Source: Faecalibacterium sp. I3-3-89
GTDB taxonomy: Bacteria; Bacillota; Clostridia; Oscillospirales; Ruminococcaceae
DNA: 64,000 nucleotides
Assembly (NCBI RefSeq): GCF_023347275.1
Contig: NZ_CP094468.1
Coordinates: 1-64,000 of the forward strand
Direction: 5' to 3'
Shown here: positions 37,765 to 46,902 of the stretch, piece by piece
Layout of the letters: every line of letters begins with the position of its first letter
How positions within the stretch are numbered: the first letter of the stretch is position 1
The notes under the pieces: model-generated
Seen by the model: only the letters and a program-made list of their open reading frames with translations
Databases searched by the model: none
Told to the model about the DNA's origin: nothing
Translations under genes and position numbers: made by a program

Positions 37765-37955
37765 AAGCCTCTCCCTTTGGGAGAGGTGTCTCCGAAGGAG
37801 ACAGAGAGGGCAAGCCCGGCACGACAGAGCCGTTATGCTGCGATAAGCTGGCCCTTTGTCAGAGAAAAATGAGCGCAGGGGCTGGTGTCCCCGGATAGCG
37901 GCCTTGCCCTCTCAGGCGCTGACGCGCCAGCTCTCCCTTTGGGAGAGCCTTTTTG
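37765..37955. repeat. Inverted pair of palindromic repeats (copies 2 and 3)
   Basis: Copy 2 (37767-37817) has CCTCTCC-CTTT-GGGAGAGG, then GTGTCTCC-GAA-GGAGACA, then GAGAGGGCAAGCC. Copy 3 (37901-37955), read on the minus strand, has GGCTCTCCC-AAA-GGGAGAGC, CTGGCG, a CGC/GCG hairpin, and GAGAGGGCAAGGCC. They are the same 52-base unit in opposite orientation, 85 bases apart. The 37956-38132 remainder holds only the galM ribosome site and upstream AT-rich sequence. Confidence 0.75.
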
Positions 37956-38132
37956 GGCGGAAACTGTCTGTCGTCCTCGTACAATATGCCCAAAAAATCT
38001 CTCGAAAATTTGGAAGTTGAATCTAAAAGCAATCGCACACAAGGTTCGAAAACTGTGCTATAATCATAATTATGGACAAGGCTGGGGCGGAGCTGCCCCG
38101 GGCCAGAAAATAACAACAAGGAGGCGAGCCTT

Positions 38133-39206
38133 ATGGCACAGTTTCGCTCCAAGCCTTTCGGTGTGACCAAAAACGGCGATAAGGTGGATGAGTACATCAT
38201 CTCCAATCCCGGCGGACTTGAGATCAGTGTGCTGAACTACGGCTGTGTGATCAAAAATCTTTTCGTCCCCACCAAGACGGGCCTTGTGGATGTGGTCGTC
38301 GGGCACGACACCCTCGCCGACTATGAGGCAGATTTCAACTCGTCCGGCAGCACCTGCTGCGGTGCGTTCGTGGGCCGGTACGCCAACCGCATCGAGAACG
38401 CGGAATTTGCCCTCGGCGGCAAGACCTACAAGCTGGAAGCCAACAACGGCAGAAATCACCTGCACGGCACCTTCCCCCGGAAGATCTACGATGTGAAGAT
38501 GTTCGGCGATACGCTCCTGATGGAGACCGAAAGCCCGGCGGGTGAGGATGGTTTCCCGGGGAATCTGAAGGTCAGCGTGCGGTACATCCTCACCCCGGAC
38601 AACACTCTGCGGATGGACTACCGTGTCTCCAGCGATGCGGATACCATCATCAACCTGACGAACCACACCTATTTCAACCTCGACGGCGGCGGCAATGTGC
38701 TGGGCCAGAAGCTCCGCATCTATGCCTCCAACTACCTCGAGGGCAACAACGAGACCTGCCCCACGGGCCGCATCCTGCCTGTGGCCGGTACGCCGATGGA
38801 TTTCCGCGCAGGCAAGCCGCTGGGCCGCGACCTCGACACCGGGTTCTATCAGACCACCATGGCGGGCGGCGGCTTCGACCACTGCTATGTCCTTGACCGG
38901 CCCCGGGGCGCGAGCCAGAGCCTCTGCGCGTGGGCGTCCAGCGACAAGACCGGCATCAGCATGAAGATGTACACCACCCAGCCGGGCATCCAGCTCTACA
39001 CCGGCAACTTCCTGCAGAACTGCCCCTCCCCCGGCAAGGGCGGCGTCCCGATGGAAAAATACGGCGGCTTCGCCCTCGAGACCCAGCACTTCCCCTGCAG
39101 CCCCTCCCACCCGGAGTTCCCCTCCACGGTGCTGCGGGCGGGCAAGGTCTTCCGCGTCAACACCACCCTCCGCTTCTTCACCGGCCGTCAGTGCGGCCGT
39201 CTCTAA
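38133..39206 (+). CDS. galM: Aldose 1-epimerase (galactose mutarotase)
   Basis: Interconverts alpha and beta anomers of galactose/glucose, first step of the Leloir pathway. The 357-residue protein has GRYANRIENAEF, NHLHG, the catalytic histidine in LTNHTYFNLDG and the catalytic glutamate in FALETQHFPCSPSHPEFPST. RBS AAGGAGG precedes ATG 38133. The next gene is galE, giving a partial galactose locus without galK/galT here. Confidence 0.94.
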   Translation: MAQFRSKPFGVTKNGDKVDEYIISNPGGLEISVLNYGCVIKNLFVPTKTGLVDVVVGHDTLADYEADFNSSGSTCCGAFVGRYANRIENAEFALGGKTYKLEANNGRNHLHGTFPRKIYDVKMFGDTLLMETESPAGEDGFPGNLKVSVRYILTPDNTLRMDYRVSSDADTIINLTNHTYFNLDGGGNVLGQKLRIYASNYLEGNNETCPTGRILPVAGTPMDFRAGKPLGRDLDTGFYQTTMAGGGFDHCYVLDRPRGASQSLCAWASSDKTGISMKMYTTQPGIQLYTGNFLQNCPSPGKGGVPMEKYGGFALETQHFPCSPSHPEFPSTVLRAGKVFRVNTTLRFFTGRQCGRL

Positions 39207-39228
39207 GCAAATATCAGCCGCAGCAAAG

Positions 39229-39268
39229 GGCAGCTCCTTTTATGGAACTGCCTTTTGCTGCTTTTTTG
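39229..39268 (+). terminator. Terminator after galM
   Basis: CAGCAAAGGGCAG and CTGCCTTTTGCTG flank a short loop and are followed by CTTTTTT. Confidence 0.82.
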
Positions 39269-39458
39269 CGTCTCCTCTCCATGCGTCCCGGGACAAAAAT
39301 CGTTGCAGTTCATCAGACGGGAGAAAAAGATGCAACAAGAATACATCTTCATAAAAGAGCCGGTACTTGATTCTCTGCGCAAAAAGCGGTATCCTTTAAG
39401 CAGACGGGACGCAGAGGCCCCGCGCAGAGCAACATTTGTGATAAAAGAGGTATAGGAC

Positions 39459-40484
39459 ATGGCTATTTTGGTTTCCGGCGGCGCAGGCTACATCGGCAGC
39501 CACACCTGCATCGAGCTTCTGAATGCAGGCTACGATGTCGTTGTGGCGGACAATTACTATAACGCATCCCCCGTGGTCCTCGACCGGGTCAAGCAGATCA
39601 CCGGCAAGGATTTCCGCTTCTATCAGGCCGACATGACCAAGCACGAGGATGTGGAGAAAATCTTCGCCGAGTGCCCCGACATCACGGCCGTCATCCAGTT
39701 CGCAGCCTATAAGGCTGTGGGCGAGAGCGTCTCCAAGCCCATCGAATACTACTACAACAACCTCAACTGCACGCTGGTCATTCTGGACGTGATGCGTCGG
39801 CACAACTGCCACAATTTCGTGTTCAGCTCTTCTGCCACCGTCTACGGCGACCCCGCCAGCGTGCCCATCACCGAGGACTTCCCGGTCGGCGCCACCACCA
39901 ACCCCTACGGCACCACCAAGGCGATGACGGAGCGCATCCTCACCGATGTCTGCAAGGCCGACCCCACCCTGAACGTGGCTCTGCTGCGCTACTTCAACCC
40001 CATCGGTGCCCACAAGTCCGGCCTCATCGGCGAGGACCCCAACGGCATCCCCAACAACCTCATGCCCTACATCGCCAAGGTGGCCGTCGGCAAGCTGGAG
40101 AAGGTCCATGTCTTCGGCAACGACTACCCCACCCCCGACGGCACCGGCGTCCGCGACTACATCCATGTCGTTGACCTCGCCCGCGGCCATGTCTGCGCCA
40201 TCAAGAAGCTGGAGACGAACTGCGGCCTCTTCATCTGCAACCTCGGCACTGGCAAGGGCTACAGCGTGCTGGACGTCATCCACGCATTCGAGAAGGCCTG
40301 CGGCAAGACCATCCCCTACGTCATCGAGGCCCGCCGCCCCGGCGACATCGCAGAGTGCTACGCCGACCCCACCAAGGCCAAGAACGAGCTGGGCTGGGTG
40401 GCCGAGTACGGCATCGAGGAGATGTGCGCCGACAGCTGGAACTGGCAGAAGAAGAACCCTGACGGCTACCACACCGCAAACTGA
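39459..40484 (+). CDS. galE: UDP-glucose 4-epimerase
   Basis: Interconverts UDP-glucose and UDP-galactose using bound NAD. The 341-residue SDR protein has the Rossmann motif GGAGYIGSH at residue 7, [11 protein letters not shown], the catalytic SSSATVYG and YGTTK, and [10 protein letters not shown]. Length and motifs match bacterial GalE. The ribosome site AGAGG is modest. Confidence 0.96.
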   Translation: MAILVSGGAGYIGSHTCIELLNAGYDVVVADNYYNASPVVLDRVKQITGKDFRFYQADMTKHEDVEKIFAECPDITAVIQFAAYKAVGESVSKPIEYYYNNLNCTLVILDVMRRHNCHNFVFSSSATVYGDPASVPITEDFPVGATTNPYGTTKAMTERILTDVCKADPTLNVALLRYFNPIGAHKSGLIGEDPNGIPNNLMPYIAKVAVGKLEKVHVFGNDYPTPDGTGVRDYIHVVDLARGHVCAIKKLETNCGLFICNLGTGKGYSVLDVIHAFEKACGKTIPYVIEARRPGDIAECYADPTKAKNELGWVAEYGIEEMCADSWNWQKKNPDGYHTAN

Positions 40485-40494
40485 ATAAAAAACG

Positions 40495-40544
40495 ATAAGA
40501 GCCTGTACGGCGGGAGCTTCCCGGGTACAGGCTCTTATTTTTTG
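40495..40544 (+). terminator. Terminator after galE
   Basis: ATAAGAGCCTGTAC and GTACAGGCTCTTAT flank a loop containing GGCGGGAGC, followed by TTTTTTG. Confidence 0.88.
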
Positions 40545-40614
40545 CACTTTTTCTGATATTCGAGGAAGGAGACATTATTTTTTCAGAGAGCAGTTCAGAA
40601 CAGCCCCGTTTCTC

Positions 40615-40671
40615 TTGACAATGCCGGAAAGTTAGCCTATATTACTATTGTTAATGCAAACTAACAAACAA
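40615..40671 (+). promoter_or_regulatory. Promoter and possible operator of feoAB
   Basis: TTGACA (40615-40620), 17-base spacer, TATATT (40638-40643). GTTAG at 40631-40635 and CTAAC at 40661-40665 form arms spanning the -10 and start region, recalling TTAGNNTNNCTAA-type iron-regulator sites of the DtxR family. The operator call is speculative. Confidence 0.6.
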
Positions 40672-40695
40672 ACGCGCTCGAGAGGAGCATTCCAT

Positions 40696-43035
40696 ATGAC
40701 GTTGAAAGATTTGAACATCGGCGAGACCGCCGTGGTCGGGACCGTGGGCGGCGAAGGCGCTCTGCGGCAGCATTTTCTGGATATGGGGCTGATCCCCGGT
40801 GAGAAAGTCACGCTGGTCAAATTTGCCCCGATGGGCGACCCGATGGAGCTGAGCATCCACGGCTATGAGCTGACCCTCCGGCTGGACGATGCCGCCCGCA
40901 TCGGGGTCACTCTGGCCAAAGCCCCGGCGGCGAAAAAGGCGGAGGCAGAAAGTGAAAAGCCGGTGGAGCACCCGGGCCTCGGCGAAGGCGGACGCTACCA
41001 CACCAAAAAGGGCGAGAACCCTCTGCCCGACGGCACGACCCTTACCTTTGCACTGGCGGGCAACCAGAACTGCGGCAAGACGACCCTCTTCAACCAGCTC
41101 ACCGGCTCCAACCAGCACGTTGGCAATTTCCCGGGCGTGACGGTGGACCGCAAGAGCGGTGCGATCCGGAACAACCCGAATACGGAGGTCACAGACCTGC
41201 CCGGCATCTACTCCATGTCGCCCTATACCAGCGAGGAGATCGTGACCCGGCAGTTCATCATCGGTGAGAAGCCCACGGGCATCATCAATATCGTGGACGC
41301 CACCAATATCGAGCGGAATCTGTATCTCACCATGCAGCTCATGGAGCTGGATACGCCGATGGTGCTGGCGCTGAACATGATGGACGAGATGCGCGGCAAC
41401 GGTGGCACCGTCCGCATCAATAAGATGGAGGCCATGCTGGGCATCCCGGTCGTGCCCATCTCTGCGGCAAAGAACGAGGGCGTGGACGAGCTGGTGGATC
41501 ACGCGCTCCACGTCGCAAAGTATCAGGAGCGGCCGGGCCGGATGGATTTCTGCGGCGAGGAGGATCACGGCGGCGCAGTCCACCGCTGCATCCACGGCAT
41601 CATCCACCTGATCGAGGATCACGCCAAGGCCGCAGGCATCCCGGTGCGCTTTGCGGCCACAAAGCTCGTGGAGGGCGACCAGCGCATCGAAGCGGCCCTG
41701 AAGCTCGACCAGAACGAAAAAGAGATGATCGAGCACATCATCGTCCAGATGGAGCAGGAGCGGGGTCTGGACCGCGCCGCCGCCATCGCGGATATGCGGT
41801 TCCACTTCATCCACCAGCTGGTGGAGCAGACCGTCGTGAAGCCCCGCCAGAGCAAGGAGCAGCTCCGCTCGGCCCGGATCGACCAGTTCCTCACGGGCCG
41901 CTATACCGCTATCCCGGCCTTTGTGGGCATCATGGCGCTGGTGTTCTACCTCACCTTCGGCGTCATTGGTCTGGCGCTCCAGAACCTGCTGGAAGCGGGC
42001 ATTGATGCCTTGACCGCCGCGATGGACTCCACCCTCACGGCGTGGAACGTCAACGCAGCCGTCCACTCGCTGGTCATCGACGGCATCTTCACCGGTGTGG
42101 GCAGTGTGTTGAGCTTCCTGCCCATCATCGTGACCCTGTTCTTCTTCCTCTCTCTGCTGGAGGATACCGGATACATGGCCCGCGTGGCATTCGTGATGGA
42201 TAAGCTTCTCCGGCGCATCGGCCTCTCGGGGCGCAGCATCGTGCCGATGCTCATCGGCTTCGGCTGCACCGTCCCCGGCGTCATGGCCAGTCGCACCCTG
42301 CCCTCGGAGCGCGACCGCAAAATGACCATCCTGCTCACCCCCTTTATGAGCTGCTCGGCTAAGCTGCCCATCTACAGCCTGTTCGCGGCGGCCTTCTTCC
42401 CGGAGCACGCGGCTCTGGTGATGGTAAGCCTCTATTTCCTCGGCATTGCGGTGGGCATCCTGATGGCCATCCTACTGAAGGGCACCGTCTTTAAGGGCGA
42501 GGCCGTCCCCTTTGTGATGGAGCTGCCCAACTACCGCCTGCCCGGCCTCAAGAATGTGGTCCAGCTGCTCTGGGAAAAGGCCCGTGATTTCCTCCAGCGC
42601 GCCTTTACGGTCATCTTTGCGGCGACCATCATCATCTGGTTCCTGCAGAGCTTCGACCTGCGGCTCAGCCTCACCACTGACCCGCAGCAGAGCATCCTTG
42701 CGTGGCTGGCCAGCGGCATCGCACCGCTGTTTGCGCCGCTGGGCTTTGCCGACTGGCGGGTATCCACGGCTCTTATCACCGGCTTCATGGCCAAGGAGAG
42801 CGTCGTTTCGACCCTCACCATCCTCTATGGCTCCTCTGCGGCCTTTGCCGCCGCGCTGTCCCCGGCGGCGGCTGCGCCCCTGCTGGTGTTCTGCCTGCTC
42901 TATACGCCCTGCATCGCGGCGGTGGCCTCGGTCAAGCGGGAGCTGGGCGGCAAGTGGGCGTTTATCATGGTGGCAAATCAGTGCATCGTAGCATGGCTGG
43001 CGGCCTTCGGCACGCGGCTCATCATGATGCTGTAA
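40696..43035 (+). CDS. feoB: FeoA-FeoB fusion, ferrous iron transporter
   Basis: Imports Fe2+ with a G-protein domain. The 779-residue protein begins with a FeoA SH3-like domain (MTLKDLNIGETAVVGTVGGEGALRQHFLDMGLIPGEKVTL, residues 1-75), a charged linker, then the FeoB GTPase: GNQNCGKTTLFN near 130, NFPGVTVDRK and DLPGIYSMSPY. The membrane part has the Gate motifs GFGCTVPGVMASRTL and PFMSCSAKLPIY and a typical C-terminal half. ATG 40696 follows AGAGGAG. A natural FeoA-FeoB fusion; the GTPase P-loop has Gln-Asn-Cys where Pro-Asn-Ser/Val is more usual. Confidence 0.95.
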   Translation: MTLKDLNIGETAVVGTVGGEGALRQHFLDMGLIPGEKVTLVKFAPMGDPMELSIHGYELTLRLDDAARIGVTLAKAPAAKKAEAESEKPVEHPGLGEGGRYHTKKGENPLPDGTTLTFALAGNQNCGKTTLFNQLTGSNQHVGNFPGVTVDRKSGAIRNNPNTEVTDLPGIYSMSPYTSEEIVTRQFIIGEKPTGIINIVDATNIERNLYLTMQLMELDTPMVLALNMMDEMRGNGGTVRINKMEAMLGIPVVPISAAKNEGVDELVDHALHVAKYQERPGRMDFCGEEDHGGAVHRCIHGIIHLIEDHAKAAGIPVRFAATKLVEGDQRIEAALKLDQNEKEMIEHIIVQMEQERGLDRAAAIADMRFHFIHQLVEQTVVKPRQSKEQLRSARIDQFLTGRYTAIPAFVGIMALVFYLTFGVIGLALQNLLEAGIDALTAAMDSTLTAWNVNAAVHSLVIDGIFTGVGSVLSFLPIIVTLFFFLSLLEDTGYMARVAFVMDKLLRRIGLSGRSIVPMLIGFGCTVPGVMASRTLPSERDRKMTILLTPFMSCSAKLPIYSLFAAAFFPEHAALVMVSLYFLGIAVGILMAILLKGTVFKGEAVPFVMELPNYRLPGLKNVVQLLWEKARDFLQRAFTVIFAATIIIWFLQSFDLRLSLTTDPQQSILAWLASGIAPLFAPLGFADWRVSTALITGFMAKESVVSTLTILYGSSAAFAAALSPAAAAPLLVFCLLYTPCIAAVASVKRELGGKWAFIMVANQCIVAWLAAFGTRLIMML

Positions 43036-43082
43036 AGAAAACGGAAACAGGGAGCGGCCTTGCGCGGGCCGCTCCTTTTTTC

Positions 43083-43142
43083 TTGACATTCCGGCGGTGC
43101 TGTGCTATCATTACTTCAAATTTGAATGATACAATTTTGAAT
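43083..43142 (+). promoter_or_regulatory. Promoter and operator of marR
   Basis: TTGACA (43083-43088), 17-base spacer, TATCAT (43106-43111). The palindrome TTCAAATTTGAA (43115-43126) sits over the start point and a second half-site ATTTTGAAT follows (43134-43142), the pattern of a MarR autoregulatory operator. Confidence 0.8.
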
Positions 43143-43158
43143 CACAAGGAGGCACCCC

Positions 43159-43596
43159 ATGAACACCCCGGGCATCGAATTCGGGCGAAAGACCGCAGCG
43201 GCCTACGCTGCCCTCTGCAAACCCCTGTGCCAGAAGCTGCACCTGACCCAGACGGCCTTTGACATTCTGATGTTCCTCGCCAATAACCCCGGCTACCAGA
43301 CCGCCAGCGACGTGGTGGAGATGCGGAAGCTGAAGGCTAACCTCGTCTCAGTGAACGTAGACCGTCTGGTGCAGGAGGGCTATCTTGTCCGCGAGGCCGA
43401 CCCTGCTGACCGCCGCCGCACCCTGCTGCGCTGCACCGAAAAGGCACAGCCCATCATTGTGCGGGGCCGCGCTTTGCAGGAGGAGTTCGGCCAGAAGCTG
43501 CTCGAGAATACCACCGAGGCCCAGCGGAAAGCCTTCTGCGAGACGATGGACATTATGAACAAAAATCTGGATGCAATTTTGGAGAGAGATACATGA
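43159..43596 (+). CDS. MarR-family transcriptional regulator
   Basis: 145-residue winged-helix protein: LTQTAFDILMFLANNPGYQTASDVVEMRKLKANLVSVNVDRLVQEGYLVREADPADRRRTLLRCTEKA covers the recognition helix and the DxRRR wing. Likely a repressor of its own operon through the palindrome upstream. Its stop overlaps an ATG (ATGA) that begins a broken frame, so the target gene once coupled to it appears lost. Confidence 0.9.
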   Translation: MNTPGIEFGRKTAAAYAALCKPLCQKLHLTQTAFDILMFLANNPGYQTASDVVEMRKLKANLVSVNVDRLVQEGYLVREADPADRRRTLLRCTEKAQPIIVRGRALQEEFGQKLLENTTEAQRKAFCETMDIMNKNLDAILERDT

Positions 43597-43648
43597 GTGT
43601 TTTATCCTCGGCGTGGTGGTCATGGGCTTCAACGCCCTTGCCGGGTAA
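43593..43648 (+). pseudogene. Remnant of a gene coupled to marR
   Basis: ATG 43593 overlaps the marR stop in the coupling sequence ATGA and opens MSVL. A frame change is then needed to read LGVVVMGFNALAG followed by a stop at 43648, a hydrophobic stretch like the start of a membrane protein. A terminator follows at once. Interpretation as a decayed gene is inference. Confidence 0.35.
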
Positions 43649-43654
43649 AAAAGA

Positions 43655-43692
43655 AATGCCTGTGCGGCATCTGCTGCACAGGCATTTTTTGA
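43655..43692. terminator. Bidirectional terminator between marR and the DUF4097 gene
   Basis: AATGCCTGTGC, loop GGCATCTGCT, GCACAGGCATT followed by TTTT on the plus strand and TCTTTTTT on the minus strand. Confidence 0.88.
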
Positions 43693-43697
43693 TTGAT

Positions 43698-44519
43698 TTA
43701 GCGGACAAACTCCACATCCACGTCGCCGTTCTGGGTGGCGAGGCTCAGCTTCTGGGGCGCGCCGGCATTCTGCTGCAGAGCGTCCTTGCCGCTGAGAAGG
43801 AAATTGCGGTCGTTGGAGTCGGAGACCCGGATCCTGCCGCCTCCGGCGGTGAGGTCAAAGCCGTAAGCGCTGCTGTCGCCCACCACTGAGCCGGTGATGC
43901 TGCCGTTCTGGACCTTGGCATTGCAGACATTGGCGGAGATGTTCTCCAGCTTGAGGGTGCCGCTGTTCTGGATGGTAGCGGCCACGTTCTGGGAGGTGAC
44001 GCCGCTCAGGGTGATCTTGCCGTTGCGGGTGGTGCCGCTCAGGGAGATGCCGTTGAAGTTCGTCACCTCGATGCGGCCATTATCGGTGGTCAGAGCGGCC
44101 GTCTGGGCCGAAACGCCGTCCAGCGTGATGTTGTCGTTCGTCGTGCTGACGGTGAGGCTGGCCAGCGTCTGGCGGGGCACCTGAAGCGTCAGGGTGCAGG
44201 CGCGGGTGTCGGTGCTCTTGATGGTAAGGGAGGCGTTCGGCTCCCGGGTCTTGGTCACGGTGAGGGTGCTGCCCGCCACCGAGAAGTCGTAGAGCTTGGA
44301 GCTTTCGAACGCATAGCTCGAGGTGTAGGTGTAGTCGGCGTGGATGTGGTCGGTGTCTGCGGCCTGCAGCACGACGGCGGCGCTGCTGTCCTGCACCACG
44401 ATGGTGCTGATGCCGGCCGGTGCGTCATAGCCGACGCTGTAGGTGGACACAGCTGCAGCGCCGCAGAGCAGCGCCGCCGCTGTGGCGGCTGTCAAAAGAG
44501 CGAGAAGAAACTTTTTCAT
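43698..44519 (-). CDS. Exported DUF4097-type beta-repeat protein
   Basis: 273 residues. A signal peptide (MKKFLLALLTAATAAALLCGAAA) is followed by a series of short beta-strands with Asn/Asp/Gly turns: LTVSTTNDNITLDGVSAQTAALTTDNGRIEVTNFNGISLSGTTRNGKITLSGVTSQNVAATIQNSG. This is the pattern of the DUF4097/putative-adhesin beta-helix family, whose role is unknown. ATG 44519 has GGAGG upstream. A Cys in LLCGAAA could make it a lipoprotein, though the site is not ideal. Confidence 0.78.
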   Translation of the reverse strand: MKKFLLALLTAATAAALLCGAAAVSTYSVGYDAPAGISTIVVQDSSAAVVLQAADTDHIHADYTYTSSYAFESSKLYDFSVAGSTLTVTKTREPNASLTIKSTDTRACTLTLQVPRQTLASLTVSTTNDNITLDGVSAQTAALTTDNGRIEVTNFNGISLSGTTRNGKITLSGVTSQNVAATIQNSGTLKLENISANVCNAKVQNGSITGSVVGDSSAYGFDLTAGGGRIRVSDSNDRNFLLSGKDALQQNAGAPQKLSLATQNGDVDVEFVR

Positions 44520-44677
44520 AAGGAAAACCTCCTGTCGCAAAGAGAAGACCGGATGAGGGGGATCGCCCCGCAAAATTTTTATATTATCCGCCCGGGACCC
44601 GGCTGTGCCCGGACAAACTTTTTCACCTTAAAAATACCGCAGCTTTGGGAAAAAGTCAAGAGTCAAAAAATGAACAA

Positions 44678-44706
44678 CAAAAAACGCCTGCACGGCGGTG
44701 CAGGCG
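44678..44706 (-). terminator. Terminator after tig
   Basis: Minus strand GCGCCTGCAC, loop CGCC, GTGCAGGCGTTTTTTG. Confidence 0.88.
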
Positions 44707-44721
44707 CAAAGGACAGAAAAA

Positions 44722-46017
44722 TTATTTTTCCTCAATGGTGGAGTGCTCGATGACGTAATCGGCAGCGCGGCGGATGCCCTCGTTGCGGCGCATGGCCTCC
44801 ACGTTGGTAGCGGCCTTGATCTCCTCGAGGGTCTTTTTGGTGCGCTCGGCACGCTCGGAGAGGGTCTTGTCGATCTCCTCCTCGGTGGGCAGGAGGCCCT
44901 CGCTCTGGGCCACCTGCAGCAGGGCCATCCGGGCGCGGGTGTTCTTCTCGGCAACGGCGCGGACGGCGGCGGTAAAGCTCTCGCGGGTCTGGTGGACCTG
45001 ACTGAGATAGCGGTCGAGGCTCAGGCGCTGCATCTGCAGCTGCTGCTGGAACCGCTCCATCTCCTGCTGGTAGGCCGTCTCCACGAGGACGCTGGGCAGC
45101 TCGCCCTCAGCGGCGGAGGCCAGCTGGGTGAGGATGGCGTCCTTGGCGCGGTTGAGGGCGCTGGCGTGCTTGCCGTCGTGGAGCTGCTGACGGATCTGGG
45201 CGCGGAACTCGTCCATCGTGTCCACATTGCCGGCCTTCTTGGCAAAATCGCTGTTCAGGGCGGGCAGCTGACGGACGCAGACGTCGTGCAGCTTGATCTT
45301 AAAGACCACGGGCTTGCCGGCGAGGTCGCTGACGTGGTAGCGTGCCGGGAAGGTGACGAAGATGTCGAACTCCTCGCCGCCCTTGTGGCCGAGGATGCCC
45401 TCCTCGAAGCCGGGGATCATCCGGCCGCTGCCCAGCTGCAGAGTCTGGTTCTGGGCGGTGCCGCCGTTGAACGGCTTGCCCTCCAGCAGGCCCTCGTAGT
45501 CGATGTGGACGATGTTGCCCTTGACGGCAGGACCCTTGTGGGGCACCAGCTCGGCAGAGACGGCACGGCGGCGCTCCAGCACGGCGTCGATCTCCTTGTC
45601 GGTGACTTCCGGAGTGACGCACTCGGCCTTGAAGCCGGTGGTCTGGGTCAGCTTCAGCTCGGGCTGCAGGGCGGTGGTAGCGGTGGCCACGAAGCCCTCA
45701 TCCTTCTTCACGCTGACCAGATCGTACACCGGCTCGTCCACTGCGTGGAAGCCGTGTTCTGCCATCGCTGCGTCGTACAGCGCCGGGACGTCCTTGTCCA
45801 TCAGGTCGTTGATGGCGTCATACCAGAAGGTGTGCTCGCCGCGGTCGGCCTCGATCTGGGCGCGGTCAGCCTCACCCTTGGCAAAGCCTTTGATGGTGTA
45901 CGTTGCGCGGGTGCGCTCGTACACGGCGTTGGACGCAGCTTCCAGCTCCTCAGCCGAAGCGCTGAAAGTCATTTTGCAGACACTCTTTTCGGGAGTTTCC
46001 ACGCTTACCAGTTTCAT
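44722..46017 (-). CDS. tig: Trigger factor chaperone
   Basis: Ribosome-associated chaperone with peptidyl-prolyl isomerase domain. The 431-residue protein has the three-part plan: ribosome-binding N-domain (TIKGFAKGEADRAQIEADRGEHTFWYDAINDLM, resembling the usual GFRKGKAP signature), the FKBP-like domain (GNIVHIDYEGLLEGKPFNGGTAQNQTLQLGSGRMIPGFEEGILGHKGGEEFDIFVTFP) and a helical C-domain. The ribosome-docking motif is divergent: GFAKGEADR replaces GFRxGxxP, so binding may be altered or this may be a paralog. ATG 46017 is chosen. Confidence 0.88.
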   Translation of the reverse strand: MKLVSVETPEKSVCKMTFSASAEELEAASNAVYERTRATYTIKGFAKGEADRAQIEADRGEHTFWYDAINDLMDKDVPALYDAAMAEHGFHAVDEPVYDLVSVKKDEGFVATATTALQPELKLTQTTGFKAECVTPEVTDKEIDAVLERRRAVSAELVPHKGPAVKGNIVHIDYEGLLEGKPFNGGTAQNQTLQLGSGRMIPGFEEGILGHKGGEEFDIFVTFPARYHVSDLAGKPVVFKIKLHDVCVRQLPALNSDFAKKAGNVDTMDEFRAQIRQQLHDGKHASALNRAKDAILTQLASAAEGELPSVLVETAYQQEMERFQQQLQMQRLSLDRYLSQVHQTRESFTAAVRAVAEKNTRARMALLQVAQSEGLLPTEEEIDKTLSERAERTKKTLEEIKAATNVEAMRRNEGIRRAADYVIEHSTIEEK

Positions 46018-46215
46018 AGGTTCTACCCTCCGTGCTGCCCCCTGAAAGGGCAAATTCAAAGCATTATGAAGTTATTATAGCACAACAAGCTCAAAAGCGG
46101 TATAATAAAAAGAAAGAAAATCTGTTCTTTTGTCAGCTGAGGCAGCCCGGGGCGGGTCTGCGGGGCAGAAAACAAGGCCCGGAACGCTGCAAAACGGAAG
46201 GAAGTGTACAATCTC

Positions 46216-46899
46216 ATGCGTCTTTTCGACGTTCTCGGGCCGGTGATGATCGGCCCCTCCTCCAGCCATACGGCGGGCGCGGCCCGCATCGGCTACACGG
46301 CCCAGAAGCTGCTGGGCGACATCCCCGCAGAGGCGGACATCGGACTTTATGGCAGTTTTGCCACCACGGGCCGGGGCCACGGCACCGACCGCGCACTGGT
46401 GGCGGGCCTGTTGGGCCTCCGCCCGGACGACCCCCGCCTGCCGGACAGCTTTGCACTGGCCGAGGAGGCCGGGATGAAGTTCACCATCCATCCGGTGGAG
46501 CTGCGCGCCGCCCACCCCAATACAGCTGTCCTTACCTTAAAGAGCAGGACGGGCCGCACCCTCACCCTGAAAGCGGCCTCCGTGGGCGGCGGGCGTATCC
46601 GCGTCACCGAGATCGACGGCGTGCCCGCCGACTTCGGCGGTGACAGCAACACCCTCATCATCCACAACGAGGACACCCCCGGATGCATCGCCGAAGTCAC
46701 CATGTCGCTGGCCCAGCGGCGCATCAACATCGCGTCCATGCAGGTGTTCCGCGCCGCGACGGGCGGCTACGCCGTCATGGTGCTGGAGTGTGACTCCCAT
46801 ATCCCCCATGTGCTGGAACAGCAGATGGCCGTGATGCCGGGCATCCGCAAGGTCACCTGCCTGAACATCGACGAGCCGGAAGAATCTGAGGAGGGCTGA
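46216..46899 (+). CDS. sdaAB: L-serine dehydratase, beta subunit
   Basis: Iron-sulfur serine deaminase converting L-serine to pyruvate and ammonia. Starts MRLFDVLGPVMIGPSSSHTAGAARIG, the family N-terminus; the C-terminal third is an ACT domain (NTLIIHNEDTPGCIAEVTMSLAQRRINIASMQVFRAATGGYAVMVLECD). ATG 46216 is preferred; GTG 46204 overlaps the ribosome site GGAAGGAAG. The alpha subunit follows 3 bases later. Confidence 0.94.
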   Translation: MRLFDVLGPVMIGPSSSHTAGAARIGYTAQKLLGDIPAEADIGLYGSFATTGRGHGTDRALVAGLLGLRPDDPRLPDSFALAEEAGMKFTIHPVELRAAHPNTAVLTLKSRTGRTLTLKAASVGGGRIRVTEIDGVPADFGGDSNTLIIHNEDTPGCIAEVTMSLAQRRINIASMQVFRAATGGYAVMVLECDSHIPHVLEQQMAVMPGIRKVTCLNIDEPEESEEG

Positions 46900-46902
46900 G
46901 AC

